Assembly: GCA_030408505.1 (NCBI GenBank)
Contig: JAUHQI010000004.1
Span: forward strand, 124,001-188,000
Reading direction: 5' to 3'
Origin: Candidatus Sacchlamyda saccharinae
Lineage (GTDB): Bacteria > Chlamydiota > Chlamydiia > Chlamydiales > Rhabdochlamydiaceae
DNA: 64,000 bases
Shown: piece by piece, positions 49,696-58,787 of the stretch
How positions within the stretch are numbered: the first letter of the stretch is position 1
Layout of the letters: the number at the start of each line of letters is the position of its first letter
Made by a program: the position numbers and the translations under genes
The notes under the pieces: model-generated
The model's input: only the letters and a program-made list of their open reading frames with translations
Databases searched by the model: none
Told to the model about the DNA's origin: nothing

Positions 49696-50832
49696 TTACT
49701 GAGCTAGCATATGAGTCAGTTCACACTGGTCAAAGTTTAACTCAGAAAGAGGGCGACAAACTGATCCACCAATATTCTGAGTTGTAGCATAGCCTACAAC
49801 TTTACTAGCAATGTTTTCAGCTACAGGAGCTTTTGGTAGGAAGCTAGCTAGGTGAGCACCAACCTTTGCAAGTGTTTCACTTACAGCAGGTGGTACACCG
49901 TAGAAGTAGGCAGCAGCACCAGCAGCAGTAGTAGCGGCAAGAGCAGCAGACTTCTTAGGATGTCTAGCAACCAGTCTTACTGGAGCAGCAGCTGTGTGAG
50001 CAGCAGCTTTAGCAGCGTTTACAACTGGGTTGCCAGTTGAAACTGGAGCAGTAGCACCTGTTTGTGCAGCAAGTTGCTTCACTTTCTTGTTGAGGTTTAG
50101 GATCACTCCACCAGTAATCAACTTATCGATGGCGTAGAGAGTTCCAAGAACCGCGAAAGTGATACCAACAGCACCAACTAGAGCTGTTCCACCGAAGTAG
50201 ATTCCAACAGCGGCTGCGCCAAGAGCAGCAACGCCAAGAGCGTAAGGTAGTGCATGAGCAAGCTGAGTTGCTGCAAGCGTGATGCCTCGTACTGCAAAAC
50301 CTACCGCAAGTGCAAGTGCGTTTTGTACAAGTCTACCAGCTTTTTCTAGACCAATAAGCTTCATTGGAAGGCGAACTACTTCTAGAAGAGCGTTTGTTGC
50401 AGCGTGAGCTGAACGACCCATTCCTCTAGAGTAAGCTTCGCCGCCTTTTGCAACAAAATTGTGGTAAGAAGCTAGTCCGTTACGAACGGTAGCTCTTCCT
50501 TTTTGCGCAGAGGTTCCTTTAACAGGAACATGAGCGATGTTCATCTGGCTGAGTCCTTTGATAGGAGCAGCAAGAGCTCCTTCGCCCTTTGTTTGCATCG
50601 TGGTGTTAGCGCTATCAACAGTTGTGCTGATCGCTGTGTAAGCTTTATCAACGCCTTGGTCAATTTTTGCAGCAACTTGTCTTTGCTCTTTAGCATCACC
50701 GAGAACTGTAAGAGTTCTTTCAACGCCGTGTGCAACTTTAGAAGCACCGTTTTTGATGCTATTTCCAGCAGCTTGAAATCCTGCGCCTACAGAAGCAGCA
50801 GCAGCATTTAGTTTATGTGCAATAGTAGTCAT
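49696..50832 (-). CDS. Ala-rich membrane protein related to the 11-18 kb family, 378 aa
   Basis: A long N-terminal helix rich in Ala, Gly and Lys (residues 1-150), a hydrophobic middle with about three spans (170-240), and a second conserved module at the C-terminus: KKSAALAATTAAGAAAYFYG followed by VPPAVSETLAKVGAHLASFL. That module matches member 6 of the 17147-17788 cluster (YYNGVPAVVTETASRVADYF). GGAGG lies 8 bp before the ATG and a promoter-like sequence is further upstream. Function unknown; the chlamydial context and hydrophobicity would suit a surface or inclusion protein, but no export signal is visible. Confidence 0.78.
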   Translation of the reverse strand: MTTIAHKLNAAAASVGAGFQAAGNSIKNGASKVAHGVERTLTVLGDAKEQRQVAAKIDQGVDKAYTAISTTVDSANTTMQTKGEGALAAPIKGLSQMNIAHVPVKGTSAQKGRATVRNGLASYHNFVAKGGEAYSRGMGRSAHAATNALLEVVRLPMKLIGLEKAGRLVQNALALAVGFAVRGITLAATQLAHALPYALGVAALGAAAVGIYFGGTALVGAVGITFAVLGTLYAIDKLITGGVILNLNKKVKQLAAQTGATAPVSTGNPVVNAAKAAAHTAAAPVRLVARHPKKSAALAATTAAGAAAYFYGVPPAVSETLAKVGAHLASFLPKAPVAENIASKVVGYATTQNIGGSVCRPLSELNFDQCELTHMLAQ

Positions 50833-50904
50833 TTTTTAATCCTCCAAAAAATGTTTATTATGCTTTGTTTATTATGTCAGCCTTTTTGCTGTGTTAGTAT
50901 TAAT

Positions 50905-50934
50905 ATAATATAAAGATTGTGTAATTATAATCAA
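50905..50934 (-). promoter_or_regulatory. Sigma-70-type promoter for the 378-aa gene
   Basis: The minus strand reads TTGATT, 18 bases, TATTAT, about 73 bp upstream of the ATG at 50832. Both boxes are near consensus. Confidence 0.5.
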
Positions 50935-51057
50935 GGTTTTTGTGTTGAAATCTTTAAGTTTTCTTAACTTACGGTCAATTTAAAATTTTAAATAATTCGA
51001 ATTACTACGATTAAAAATTTTATTGGTATAAATGTTTCTTTTTGGCAATGTGAAAAC

Positions 51058-51690
51058 ATGGGAAAAATTATTTCAGAGCAGTCCCAGCCCCTCCGCTCCA
51101 TTTTGATTTTTGGCCCTCCGGGGTCGGGAAAGGGGACGCTTGGTGGCTTTTTAAGTAGCGCAGGGAACCACTATCATCTCTCCTCAGGGGATATTTTCAG
51201 AGGGCTTTCTCCCGAGTCACCAGCGGGAAAGATCTTCCACGAGTATGCTGGAGAGGGAAAATTGGTCCCAGACGAGGTGACCATTGAGATCTGGAAGCAC
51301 TTCGTTGGGGGGCTCATTGCCACAAATTGCTATTTTCCTCACGAGCAATTCCTCCTTCTGGACGGGCTTCCAAGGACAGTACGCCAAAAGGAGCTCATGG
51401 CTCCTCATATCGATCTGATGCACATTATCCATCTCGAGATGCCTAATATCGAGGTTTTGGTGGCTAGGCTCAAGCGCAGGGCCATGATCGAGCGGAGGAT
51501 GGATGATTTTGATGAAAAAATCTTGCGCGCTCGCATGCAAGTCTATAGGGATGAGACGTTTAAGGTGTTGAAAGAATATCCGCAGGAACTGATCTCTACT
51601 TTCAATGCCGATCAGCCTCCTCTTGATGTGCTCAGGGATGTTTTGGTAGAGTTATCCTATCTTCTGACGCACAGCATCAAAAGTTCTTGA
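51058..51690 (+). CDS. adk: Adenylate kinase-like protein, short-LID form
   Basis: Interconverts AMP, ADP and ATP. The 210-aa protein has the P-loop ILIFGPPGSGKGTLGGFL, the NMP-binding HYHLSSGDIFR and LLLDGLPRTVRQ, where family members mostly have DGFPRT. The LID is only a few residues (RRAMIERRMDDFDEKI), as in the short AK1-type rather than E. coli Adk, and lacks zinc cysteines. It begins MGKIISEQSQPLRS. Its 3' end overlaps the convergent gene by 14 bp. Confidence 0.88.
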   Translation: MGKIISEQSQPLRSILIFGPPGSGKGTLGGFLSSAGNHYHLSSGDIFRGLSPESPAGKIFHEYAGEGKLVPDEVTIEIWKHFVGGLIATNCYFPHEQFLLLDGLPRTVRQKELMAPHIDLMHIIHLEMPNIEVLVARLKRRAMIERRMDDFDEKILRARMQVYRDETFKVLKEYPQELISTFNADQPPLDVLRDVLVELSYLLTHSIKSS

Positions 51691-52426
51691 GGTACTCTCC
51701 AACGTGGTTAATCGCATGCCTTGCTATGTCAGGGATACCATTTTGAAGGGTATAGGCCACCGCGCCTGCCGCAATTGCAGGTGGACCCCAGCGGTAAATT
51801 CTATTTTTTAGCCCCTTAAAACTGGTCCTTTTTGCGGCCAGCGCTACTCCATCAGCCATGATTTTGTTGGTTATTTCTACTTCTTTTCCTAAGCGGTATA
51901 AGAAATAGAGTTGAAGAAATAGCATACTTCCCATAATGCCTGTAAGAAGGGCTACCGGGTAACGTACGTAGACCATATTGATCATTTTAAATCCAGTTAC
52001 CATAATGAAGTAGGGGACTAGATGAAAGATCTGAAAGAAAATAAAGGAAACCGCCTTCATAATATTGCCTAGGATGTCTTTAGCGATTAGATTTCGAATG
52101 GCATTGCCTGCAACCGTGAAGGAAAGGGGGTGGAGGACGATTTTTATACAAGCTTCGGTGGCGAATTTGATGTCGTCAGACCATTTTGAACTACCTGCGA
52201 GAATGCTTTGATGGTAATGACGCACAGCGTTAAACACTCTCTGGGCAATTTCAACGAGTTGTGGAAGGTCGTTACGATAGGTTCGTTTGTCTACCGTTGG
52301 AAGTTCTTGAAGCCTATCGATGACACGACCTGCTACCTCGAAGGGAAGGGTAAATATCGATCCTAGGTCGTGAACGATTTCTCCTACTGATTCATCAAGG
52401 CCTCTAGCTCTTTCGCCTACACTCAT
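51677..52426 (-). CDS. Hypothetical membrane protein with family-type C-terminus, 249 aa
   Basis: Residues 1-85 are soluble and charged, with about three to four hydrophobic segments between 95 and 190, and a C-terminal module WGPPAIAAGAVAYTLQNGIP then DIARHAINHVGEYLKNF. That ending matches the GVP-type ending of the 49696 and 17147 proteins in order and spacing, so this may be a third, diverged branch. ATG is preceded by AAAAGGAG. Function unknown. The gene converges with adk by 14 bp. Confidence 0.7.
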   Translation of the reverse strand: MSVGERARGLDESVGEIVHDLGSIFTLPFEVAGRVIDRLQELPTVDKRTYRNDLPQLVEIAQRVFNAVRHYHQSILAGSSKWSDDIKFATEACIKIVLHPLSFTVAGNAIRNLIAKDILGNIMKAVSFIFFQIFHLVPYFIMVTGFKMINMVYVRYPVALLTGIMGSMLFLQLYFLYRLGKEVEITNKIMADGVALAAKRTSFKGLKNRIYRWGPPAIAAGAVAYTLQNGIPDIARHAINHVGEYLKNF

Positions 52427-52574
52427 GTCAAATCTCCTTTTGAAAGATCAGATTGTTGCCGATGTCTATCTTAATTTTCAAGCATTTATGTTCTTGAATT
52501 GTCTAGTTTTGATTTTAGTACTAATTTAATAGTTTTTTACTATATAATAAGGTTTTGTTAAGAAATGCAGTGTT

Positions 52575-54257
52575 ATGATTAAAAATATCGGAGAAGCTAT
52601 TTGTGCTGGGGGTATTGCCTTAAAGAGGGCAAGTTACCTTGGCCCCCCTGTATCAAAAGAAGTTCTTTACAGAGCTCTCTTTGGCAAGGGGCCCGCTGTG
52701 TCCAAAGCCAGTCCACTTGTTTCCGGGCTGAGCACGGGTAGTGTGGCTATGGCTTCCAACTACAACACGATCTCGCGAGATTTTCAAGATTTGGGATCTG
52801 CACTCGGCATGCAAGGATTTTTCTCACGCACCGATATGATCGTGGCCTACCAGACTTTTGGTACGCTAACAGGGATCAATGCAGTCATTGGCTTAGTTAA
52901 GCTAATCCAAGGGTATGGTGCGAAGAAGGTTGCGGATTCGATTGAAGATAAGAGAGGATCTCTCTTGGGTCGTGTTTCTATGCTCGCTAGTGCTTCTCTT
53001 GGGGCTGGAGGTGTCTCTTTTGCAGGATTTCGCGGATTTGCCATATACAATGAAGTAAATGGGGTTACGACGACTAGTCTTCTTGGTCGGATCACCCATG
53101 GTCTGTCTATTGTTGGGATGGCCTGCTTTACTTTCTTCTATCTCCTTTTAACAGTTGTTTCTGGGATCAAATTACATGATGGACTCAAGTTAAAGAGCAA
53201 GCTCCAAGAGGCTGGGGATTTTGCAGCTCAGGCGGCTATTTTGGAGAAGAAGTATGGAGCAAGCCCCGGGCGAGTACTAGAAAAGCTGATTGCAAAAACT
53301 GGCTCAAAGGAGTCTGCTGAAAAACTTTTGCAAGAAGAGGCAATCTCTACAGGTAAAGCGCACTTGCAAGCGTTGATGAAAGAACTTGGATTGGCTAAGC
53401 TTTCGGATGCTGACTGTGATGAGGTTGTTAAAGATGCGGTACAAACCCAGGTGGGCATTTTTGGCTCGATGGAGAAAACGCTCACGGAGCTTGGCTTGAA
53501 CTTGCAAACCCAAAAAGTGCAATTGCGAAAAGATGAGAAGATGGAAAGGGTTCTCTCTTCAACAGGTGCTGAGGCGGTAAAAGAGCTAAGAGGCTCAAAA
53601 GCTACGCAAAAGCTTGTCGATGTGATTGCCACGTCCAATAAGGGAAAAATTAAAGAATATGCTCTCAATGTGGCCGTTCTTCTGTTAGGGATTGCTACAC
53701 TTTCATTTGCGACTGTATTGACTGGTGGGATGGGCGTGATCATAGCCTCGGCTGTGATGATCGCTTATGGTCTTCTTATGACAGCCGTTGATGGGTACTA
53801 TTTACTAAAAAGCTATAGGGAAGAAACTCCGGCAAAGCACGACAAAAAGCTTTTAGTCCTTTCTTCGGTTCTTGCCTTCACATCGTTAGTTTCGATGCTT
53901 GCCCTTGGCTTTTCTGGATTTGTGAGTTTTGGTCTTGTTCCCATTATGATCACTGCTATTTTGACAGCCTTTTGGCTTGGGCAAAACGGGGTTTCGCTTT
54001 GGGTGATGAATCGCAATGAGCAGCGCGCTCTTGTGAAGAACCCTACGTTTGAAGGGCTATTAAAAGCCTTAGATGGGGGGAATAAAGAGCTTGCCGAGCG
54101 GATGCTCAAAAACCTGACTGAAGATCAGCGAAAGCTGCTCGAAAACGAGATGAGGGCGCATAGCGGGAAGATGCAGGCGGCCATTGGCTCTGTCATTGAA
54201 AAAGTAGATGGTGCTAGAAAAGCTCATCTAGACTCTTTACGCCTAGCAATCGCTTGA
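52575..54257 (+). CDS. Large hypothetical membrane protein, 560 aa
   Basis: Two hydrophobic halves: about residues 90-110, 135-155 and 180-205, then a charged helical domain (210-345) with KLIAKTGSKESAEKLLQEEA and similar, then hydrophobic residues 362-400 and 425-470, and a final charged helix (475-560). The arrangement, a soluble helical domain between two membrane hairpins, resembles the protein at 39005-39985 in outline. No motif recognised. It ends 13 bp before the xer gene and may be co-transcribed with it. Confidence 0.75.
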   Translation: MIKNIGEAICAGGIALKRASYLGPPVSKEVLYRALFGKGPAVSKASPLVSGLSTGSVAMASNYNTISRDFQDLGSALGMQGFFSRTDMIVAYQTFGTLTGINAVIGLVKLIQGYGAKKVADSIEDKRGSLLGRVSMLASASLGAGGVSFAGFRGFAIYNEVNGVTTTSLLGRITHGLSIVGMACFTFFYLLLTVVSGIKLHDGLKLKSKLQEAGDFAAQAAILEKKYGASPGRVLEKLIAKTGSKESAEKLLQEEAISTGKAHLQALMKELGLAKLSDADCDEVVKDAVQTQVGIFGSMEKTLTELGLNLQTQKVQLRKDEKMERVLSSTGAEAVKELRGSKATQKLVDVIATSNKGKIKEYALNVAVLLLGIATLSFATVLTGGMGVIIASAVMIAYGLLMTAVDGYYLLKSYREETPAKHDKKLLVLSSVLAFTSLVSMLALGFSGFVSFGLVPIMITAILTAFWLGQNGVSLWVMNRNEQRALVKNPTFEGLLKALDGGNKELAERMLKNLTEDQRKLLENEMRAHSGKMQAAIGSVIEKVDGARKAHLDSLRLAIA

Positions 54258-54270
54258 GTATAGTAAAGGT

Positions 54271-55131
54271 GTGAACGAAACACTCGAAGATTTCCTCTTT
54301 TACTTAGGGTCAGAAAAAGGCCTCTCCAAGAATACAGTGATGGCTTATCGAAGGGATTTGTCTGCATTTTTGGATGTGGTCCGAAAGGCTGATTTTGCCA
54401 GTATTTCTAAGGAGGACATTCTTGCCTTCATGGACTCCCTTCGATCTAAAAACTTGGCTTCGAGTTCGATCTACCGGGCGATGGTTGCCCTCAAAACGTT
54501 CTTTCGCTTTTTGCGCAGAGAAAAGCTCATCTCCTCAGAAGAGACCCTCTATCTCGATACCCCCAAAGTGTGGCAGCTCGTGCCTGAGGTCCTCACAGAG
54601 CCAGAAGTGCAAGTCCTTCTGAATGCTCCCAGTGAAGAAGAGCCGCTGGGCGCGCGTGATCGGGCCATTTTGGCCGTTCTATATGCCTCTGGCCTGCGTG
54701 TTTCTGAAGTGTGTGGGCTCAATATCACCGATCTTGGAGAAGATACCGTTCGGGTAGTGGGGAAAGGGGGGAAAGAGCGAATTGTGCCGATTGCAAATTC
54801 GGCAGTAAATGCCGTTGATCACTATCTGCTCCATTTCAGAGCGGAGTGCTCCAACCAAGCTCTTTTCGTTTCATCTAAAGGGAAAAGGATGGATCGTGTG
54901 GCCATCTGGACCAAAGTGAAGCAGTACGCCCAGGTAGCAGGCATCACCAAGACCATTTCTCCGCACACTCTGCGCCACTCCTTTGCCACCCATCTCCTTG
55001 AAAACGGAGCGGATCTGCGTGTAATCCAAGAGATGCTAGGGCATAGTAGCGTAGCCACAACAGACCGCTACACCCACATCAGCCAAAAACACCTCTCAAG
55101 CGCGTTCAACGCCTTCCATCCACGAAAATAG
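54271..55131 (+). CDS. xerC: Tyrosine recombinase XerC/XerD
   Basis: Site-specific recombinase that resolves chromosome dimers at dif. The 286-aa protein has a SAM-like N-terminal domain (residues 5-90) and a catalytic domain with all residues: R143 in YASGLRVSEVCGL, K167 in VVGKGGKER, H232 and R235 in SPHTLRHSFATHLL, H258 in LGHSSVATT and nucleophile Y267 in DRYTHI. The start is GTG. Whether it is the XerC or XerD member cannot be settled without the partner. Confidence 0.93.
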   Translation: MNETLEDFLFYLGSEKGLSKNTVMAYRRDLSAFLDVVRKADFASISKEDILAFMDSLRSKNLASSSIYRAMVALKTFFRFLRREKLISSEETLYLDTPKVWQLVPEVLTEPEVQVLLNAPSEEEPLGARDRAILAVLYASGLRVSEVCGLNITDLGEDTVRVVGKGGKERIVPIANSAVNAVDHYLLHFRAECSNQALFVSSKGKRMDRVAIWTKVKQYAQVAGITKTISPHTLRHSFATHLLENGADLRVIQEMLGHSSVATTDRYTHISQKHLSSAFNAFHPRK

Positions 55132-55205
55132 ATGAAACATGAGGAGTTTTCTCATCATAGATTTTCTGAAAATGGCAATAAAATAAAAAATGGTTCTGCG
55201 AACGA

Positions 55206-55257
55206 CGAGAAGATGGGGCCCGCCACGAGGCCGGAGGCCTGGCGGGAATTCTTCTCG
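55206..55257. repeat. 52-bp intergenic hairpin
   Basis: Nested arms: CGAGAAGA pairs with TCTTCTCG at the outside, CCCGCCA with TGGCGGG in the middle, and GGCC with GGCC around a GGA loop at the tip. Together 19 base pairs with one small internal loop and a three-base bulge. No T run follows, so it is not a standard terminator. It lies between the convergent xer gene and the 165-aa gene. Confidence 0.7.
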
Positions 55258-55323
55258 CATGAGCAGCCGACAATTAGCTGTTGATTTTTTTGAGAAGAGG
55301 CAAAGCCGATTGTAATTTTGAGA

Positions 55324-55821
55324 TTAAGCTTTTTTATCAAAGATTTCAGGATTTACAGTTGGAGCATCAATGAAATAAAAAGGTTCGGTGGTACCTTCTC
55401 CAATTCCACCTAGATCTAGATTAACAAGCACTACTTCTGCATTAAGAATCTCTTTTGGGGCATTTTTCTTTCTCAGCCATTTGTGAAGCTCTGTTTCTTT
55501 TCTAAATGTATTAGAAAGAATTCGGGTAGGCAGAAAAATGATGCGTATAGGCATTGTGAGGATATCAAAAAACAGTACGGCAAGTTTACTCAAGGTGGGA
55601 TATGCGGATTTCTTTACTCGACTGATTTGCCAGACAAGAGTTGGGAAAAAAAAGTCGCTGGCAAAATTTTTCAAAGAGTTTGTTCGCACAGTATTACATG
55701 CTGCAAAAAAAGGCGTGTATTCCTCTGCAAGAAAGGGATTGAACAGTTTCAGCTTGGGGGCTTTGGTAAGGGTAATTTTCCAAGGTGAACCATGTGGAGG
55801 GGTTACGGTTAGTATAGTCAT
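55324..55821 (-). CDS. Hypothetical protein, 165 aa
   Basis: Begins MTILTVTPPHGSPWKITLTK, with a weakly hydrophobic segment near residues 90-110 (AVLFFDILTMPIRIIFLPTR) and a C-terminal VVLVNLDLGGIGEGTTEPFY. Basic overall with no motif recognised. An ATG at 55821 with no clear Shine-Dalgarno. It lies alone between xer and gatB and is moderately likely to be real because of its length and normal composition. Confidence 0.55.
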   Translation of the reverse strand: MTILTVTPPHGSPWKITLTKAPKLKLFNPFLAEEYTPFFAACNTVRTNSLKNFASDFFFPTLVWQISRVKKSAYPTLSKLAVLFFDILTMPIRIIFLPTRILSNTFRKETELHKWLRKKNAPKEILNAEVVLVNLDLGGIGEGTTEPFYFIDAPTVNPEIFDKKA

Positions 55822-55875
55822 GAAAACTCCGGAATAGTTTTAGGAGTTAACGGTACCCTAATGAAAATTTGATTT

Positions 55876-57339
55876 TCAACTGATTTTTTTGAGGATGAGG
55901 TCGTTGACAACGGCAGGGGAGGCTTTACCCTTGGTCTCTTTCATAACCTGGCCGACGAGAAAGGCCATGGCTTTGGTCCGGCCTGCTTTGTAGTCGGCAA
56001 TGGATTGAGGGTTGTCTTTGAGGATTTGATCGACGATGGGTTCGATCACGCCTGTATCGCTAACGGGCTGGTAGTTGGGGTTTTCTTTGACGATCGCTTC
56101 GCTGTCTTTTTCAGGGTTTTGGAGCATGTCGTCGGCCACCTGCTTAGCAATACGGCCTGTGATCACTTTTTCTTGGATCATTCGGACGAGTTTACCCACG
56201 TTTTCGCTTTTGAGGTTGGAGTCTTTGAGGGTGATCCCTTTTTCCTTAAACCTGCCGAGGAATTCGGTGATGAGCCAGTTGCAGAGGCTGGTGGCGTTTT
56301 TGGCAATAGGAAGCGCCTCTTCAAAGAAGTCGGAGGTGTATTTGTCGTTGATGAGGATGCTGGCGCTGTCTTGAGGTAGGTTTAGGTCTGAGATATAGCG
56401 GAGATAGCGCTGGTGGGGGAGTTCGGGAAGTGTGGCTTTGAGGGCCTCGATTTCTTCTTCTTTGATGGTGATGGGAACGAGATCTGGTTCGGGGAAGTAG
56501 CGGTAATCGAGGGCGTCCTCTTTTTGGCGCATCATGACGGTTTTCTTTGTGGCTAGGTCAAAGCGGTAGGTGCCGGGCTTTATGGCTTTGGTGTGGTCTT
56601 CGTTGGGGTTTAGGGTATAGGCTTGGATCTGGCGGCGGATCTCGGCTTCGATGGCGAGCTCCATGTTGGAGAAGGAGTTCATGTTTTTAATCTCTACCTT
56701 GGGGCGGAGGGTCTTGTCTCCTTTAGGTCGGACAGAGATGTTGGCGTCCATACGGAGGCCGCCTTCTTCCATGTTGCAGTTTCCAATGCCAAGGTATTGC
56801 ATGATGGCTTTGAGGGCCATCGCGTAGGAAGAAGCTTCTTTGGGCGAATGCATGGAAGGGGCTGAGACGACTTCGATGAGGGGAGTGCCGGCTCGATTGT
56901 AATCGACTCCTGCAAAAGAGCTAAAGTGTTTGAGCATGCCTGTATCATCTTCTAGGTGGGCTTCGACGATTTTGACGTGTTTGGTGTGGCCGTCGACGTC
57001 GCAGGTAACGGTCCCGCTGCGAATGATGGGGTTGAAGAACTGGGTGATTTGGAAGTTACGTGGGTTATCGGGGTAGAAGTAGGATTTTCGATCAAAGGTC
57101 GTGTGTCTAGAGATATCAGCCCCAACGGCTAGGCCAAATTGTATGGCATATTTGACGGCTTGTTTATTGAGAATGGGGAGGGTGCCGGGTTGTCCGGTAT
57201 TGACGACATCGATGTTTGTGTTGGGCTCGTCTCCAAAATGGTTGCGCGAGCGGGAAAACATTTTGGTTTTTGTGTTGAGCTGGACATGGACCTCTAAGCC
57301 GATGACTGGCTCCCAGTTTTCATACAGAATATCGGTCAT
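55876..57339 (-). CDS. gatB: Asp/Glu-tRNA amidotransferase subunit B
   Basis: Subunit of the GatCAB complex that converts mischarged Glu-tRNA(Gln) or Asp-tRNA(Asn) to the correct amino acid. The 487-aa protein has EPVIGLEVHVQLNTKTKMFS at the start, the GTPLIEVVSAPSMHSPKEA block, KVEIKNMNSFSNMELAIEAE, DYRYFPEPDLVPI and the C-terminal YqeY-like tail (ITGRIAKQVADDML). It overlaps gatA as ATGA. Confidence 0.97.
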   Translation of the reverse strand: MTDILYENWEPVIGLEVHVQLNTKTKMFSRSRNHFGDEPNTNIDVVNTGQPGTLPILNKQAVKYAIQFGLAVGADISRHTTFDRKSYFYPDNPRNFQITQFFNPIIRSGTVTCDVDGHTKHVKIVEAHLEDDTGMLKHFSSFAGVDYNRAGTPLIEVVSAPSMHSPKEASSYAMALKAIMQYLGIGNCNMEEGGLRMDANISVRPKGDKTLRPKVEIKNMNSFSNMELAIEAEIRRQIQAYTLNPNEDHTKAIKPGTYRFDLATKKTVMMRQKEDALDYRYFPEPDLVPITIKEEEIEALKATLPELPHQRYLRYISDLNLPQDSASILINDKYTSDFFEEALPIAKNATSLCNWLITEFLGRFKEKGITLKDSNLKSENVGKLVRMIQEKVITGRIAKQVADDMLQNPEKDSEAIVKENPNYQPVSDTGVIEPIVDQILKDNPQSIADYKAGRTKAMAFLVGQVMKETKGKASPAVVNDLILKKIS

Positions 57340-58787
57340 GAGACGTCTCCAAATTCTGGGGGAGGGATGGGTGTGGTGGCCGATTCAAAGGCGTAAGCTA
57401 TACGGAGAACTTCCAGGTCGTGGGTTTGCGGGCCCATAAACTGGATCGCAAAAGGTTTGCCTTTGGCACTCATTCCGCTAGGTATTGAAATTCCAGGGAG
57501 TCCTGCCATGTTCGCGCCGATGGTGTAGAGGTCTTGGAGGTACTCTTGAAGGGGATCTTTGATCCCATCTAGGGGAAAAGCGGTCGATGGTGCGGTCGGC
57601 AGGGCGATGCAGTCACATTTTCCAAATGCCTCACGCATTTTTTTGATGAGAAGAGTTCGGACTTTCTGGGCTTTTGCGAATAACTCTTCGTAGGAGCAAG
57701 ATGAGAGAACCGAGGTGCCAAGTAAGATCCGATTCTTGACCTCCCACCCAAATCCTTTGCTTCTTGAAAGTCGGTAGATTTCTTCTAAAGTTTTTGCTTC
57801 TTTATCGCGGTAGCCGTAGCGGATCCCATCAAATCTTGCCAAGTTAGTGGAGGCCTCAGCGGTGGATAGGATATAGTAGATGGCTACTCCATACTGCAAG
57901 ATGTCTAGGTCGACATTGATGATCTGGGCCCCTCGAGATTTTAACTTTTCGATCGATTCTTCGAAGTTGTCTTTTAGCTCGCCGTTTAATTCTTCCAGAA
58001 AGTGCCATGGGACGCCGATCCGCTTACCTTCCAAAGAGGACTCGAGCTCATCCAAATATCTTATGGGAGAGGTGTTGAGGCTTGTCGCATCGTGCTCGCA
58101 GTGCTGCGCAAGTACTTCCATTATAAGAGCCGCGTCTTTGACTGTGTGAGCGAGGGGGCCGATCTGATCTAGAGAAGATCCGAAGGCGACAAGGCCATAG
58201 CGAGAGACTCTTCCATACGAAGGCTTGAATCCAACGATCCCAGACCAGGCTGCAGGCTGACGGATGGATCCTCCTGTGTCAGAACCCAGGGCAATAGGAC
58301 AAAAATTTGCACTGACGGCAGCAGCAGAACCACTTGAAGATCCCCCTGGGCTGCAGGTGAGGTCGTAAGGGTTTTTTGTAGGTCCAAAGGCAGAGTGGAT
58401 CCCCGACCCGCCCATTGCAAACTCATCCATATTGGTTTTACCAATTAAGATGGCGTCTTCCTGTTCAAGTAGGCGCACGACGGTAGCGCTATAGGGGGCT
58501 TTATAATTTTCGAGCATTTTTGAGGCGCATGTACAGAGCTCATCCTCGATCAAGATGTTGTCTTTGATTGCAATGGGAATGCCGGCAAGTCTTCCAAGGG
58601 ACTCGCCCCTCTCTCTTTTGGCATCAAGGGCCTTTGCTCTTTCCATGGCTCTTTTATCAAAAACAGCGAGAAAGGCATTCAGCTCAGAATCGTGTTGTTT
58701 GATCCTCTCTAGATAGCTTTTTACGATCTCCGCAGCGGAGATCTTTCCTTGTACAAATTTTTCTCGTATTTCTAAGGCTGTTTTCAT
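57336..58787 (-). CDS. gatA: Asp/Glu-tRNA amidotransferase subunit A
   Basis: Glutaminase subunit of GatCAB, amidase-signature family. The 483-aa protein has IPIAIKDNILI with the catalytic Lys, the Gly/Ser-rich CSPGGSSSGSAAAVSANFCP with the two serines, GSDTGGSIRQPAAWSGIVGF, and ALPTAPSTAFPL. Complete. ATGA overlap with gatC upstream. Confidence 0.97.
   Translation of the reverse strand: MKTALEIREKFVQGKISAAEIVKSYLERIKQHDSELNAFLAVFDKRAMERAKALDAKRERGESLGRLAGIPIAIKDNILIEDELCTCASKMLENYKAPYSATVVRLLEQEDAILIGKTNMDEFAMGGSGIHSAFGPTKNPYDLTCSPGGSSSGSAAAVSANFCPIALGSDTGGSIRQPAAWSGIVGFKPSYGRVSRYGLVAFGSSLDQIGPLAHTVKDAALIMEVLAQHCEHDATSLNTSPIRYLDELESSLEGKRIGVPWHFLEELNGELKDNFEESIEKLKSRGAQIINVDLDILQYGVAIYYILSTAEASTNLARFDGIRYGYRDKEAKTLEEIYRLSRSKGFGWEVKNRILLGTSVLSSCSYEELFAKAQKVRTLLIKKMREAFGKCDCIALPTAPSTAFPLDGIKDPLQEYLQDLYTIGANMAGLPGISIPSGMSAKGKPFAIQFMGPQTHDLEVLRIAYAFESATTPIPPPEFGDVS

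Noticed and set aside
55206-55257. Xer dif site
   Set aside because: The palindrome is nested and GC-rich and does not show the 11-6-11 arrangement of dif.
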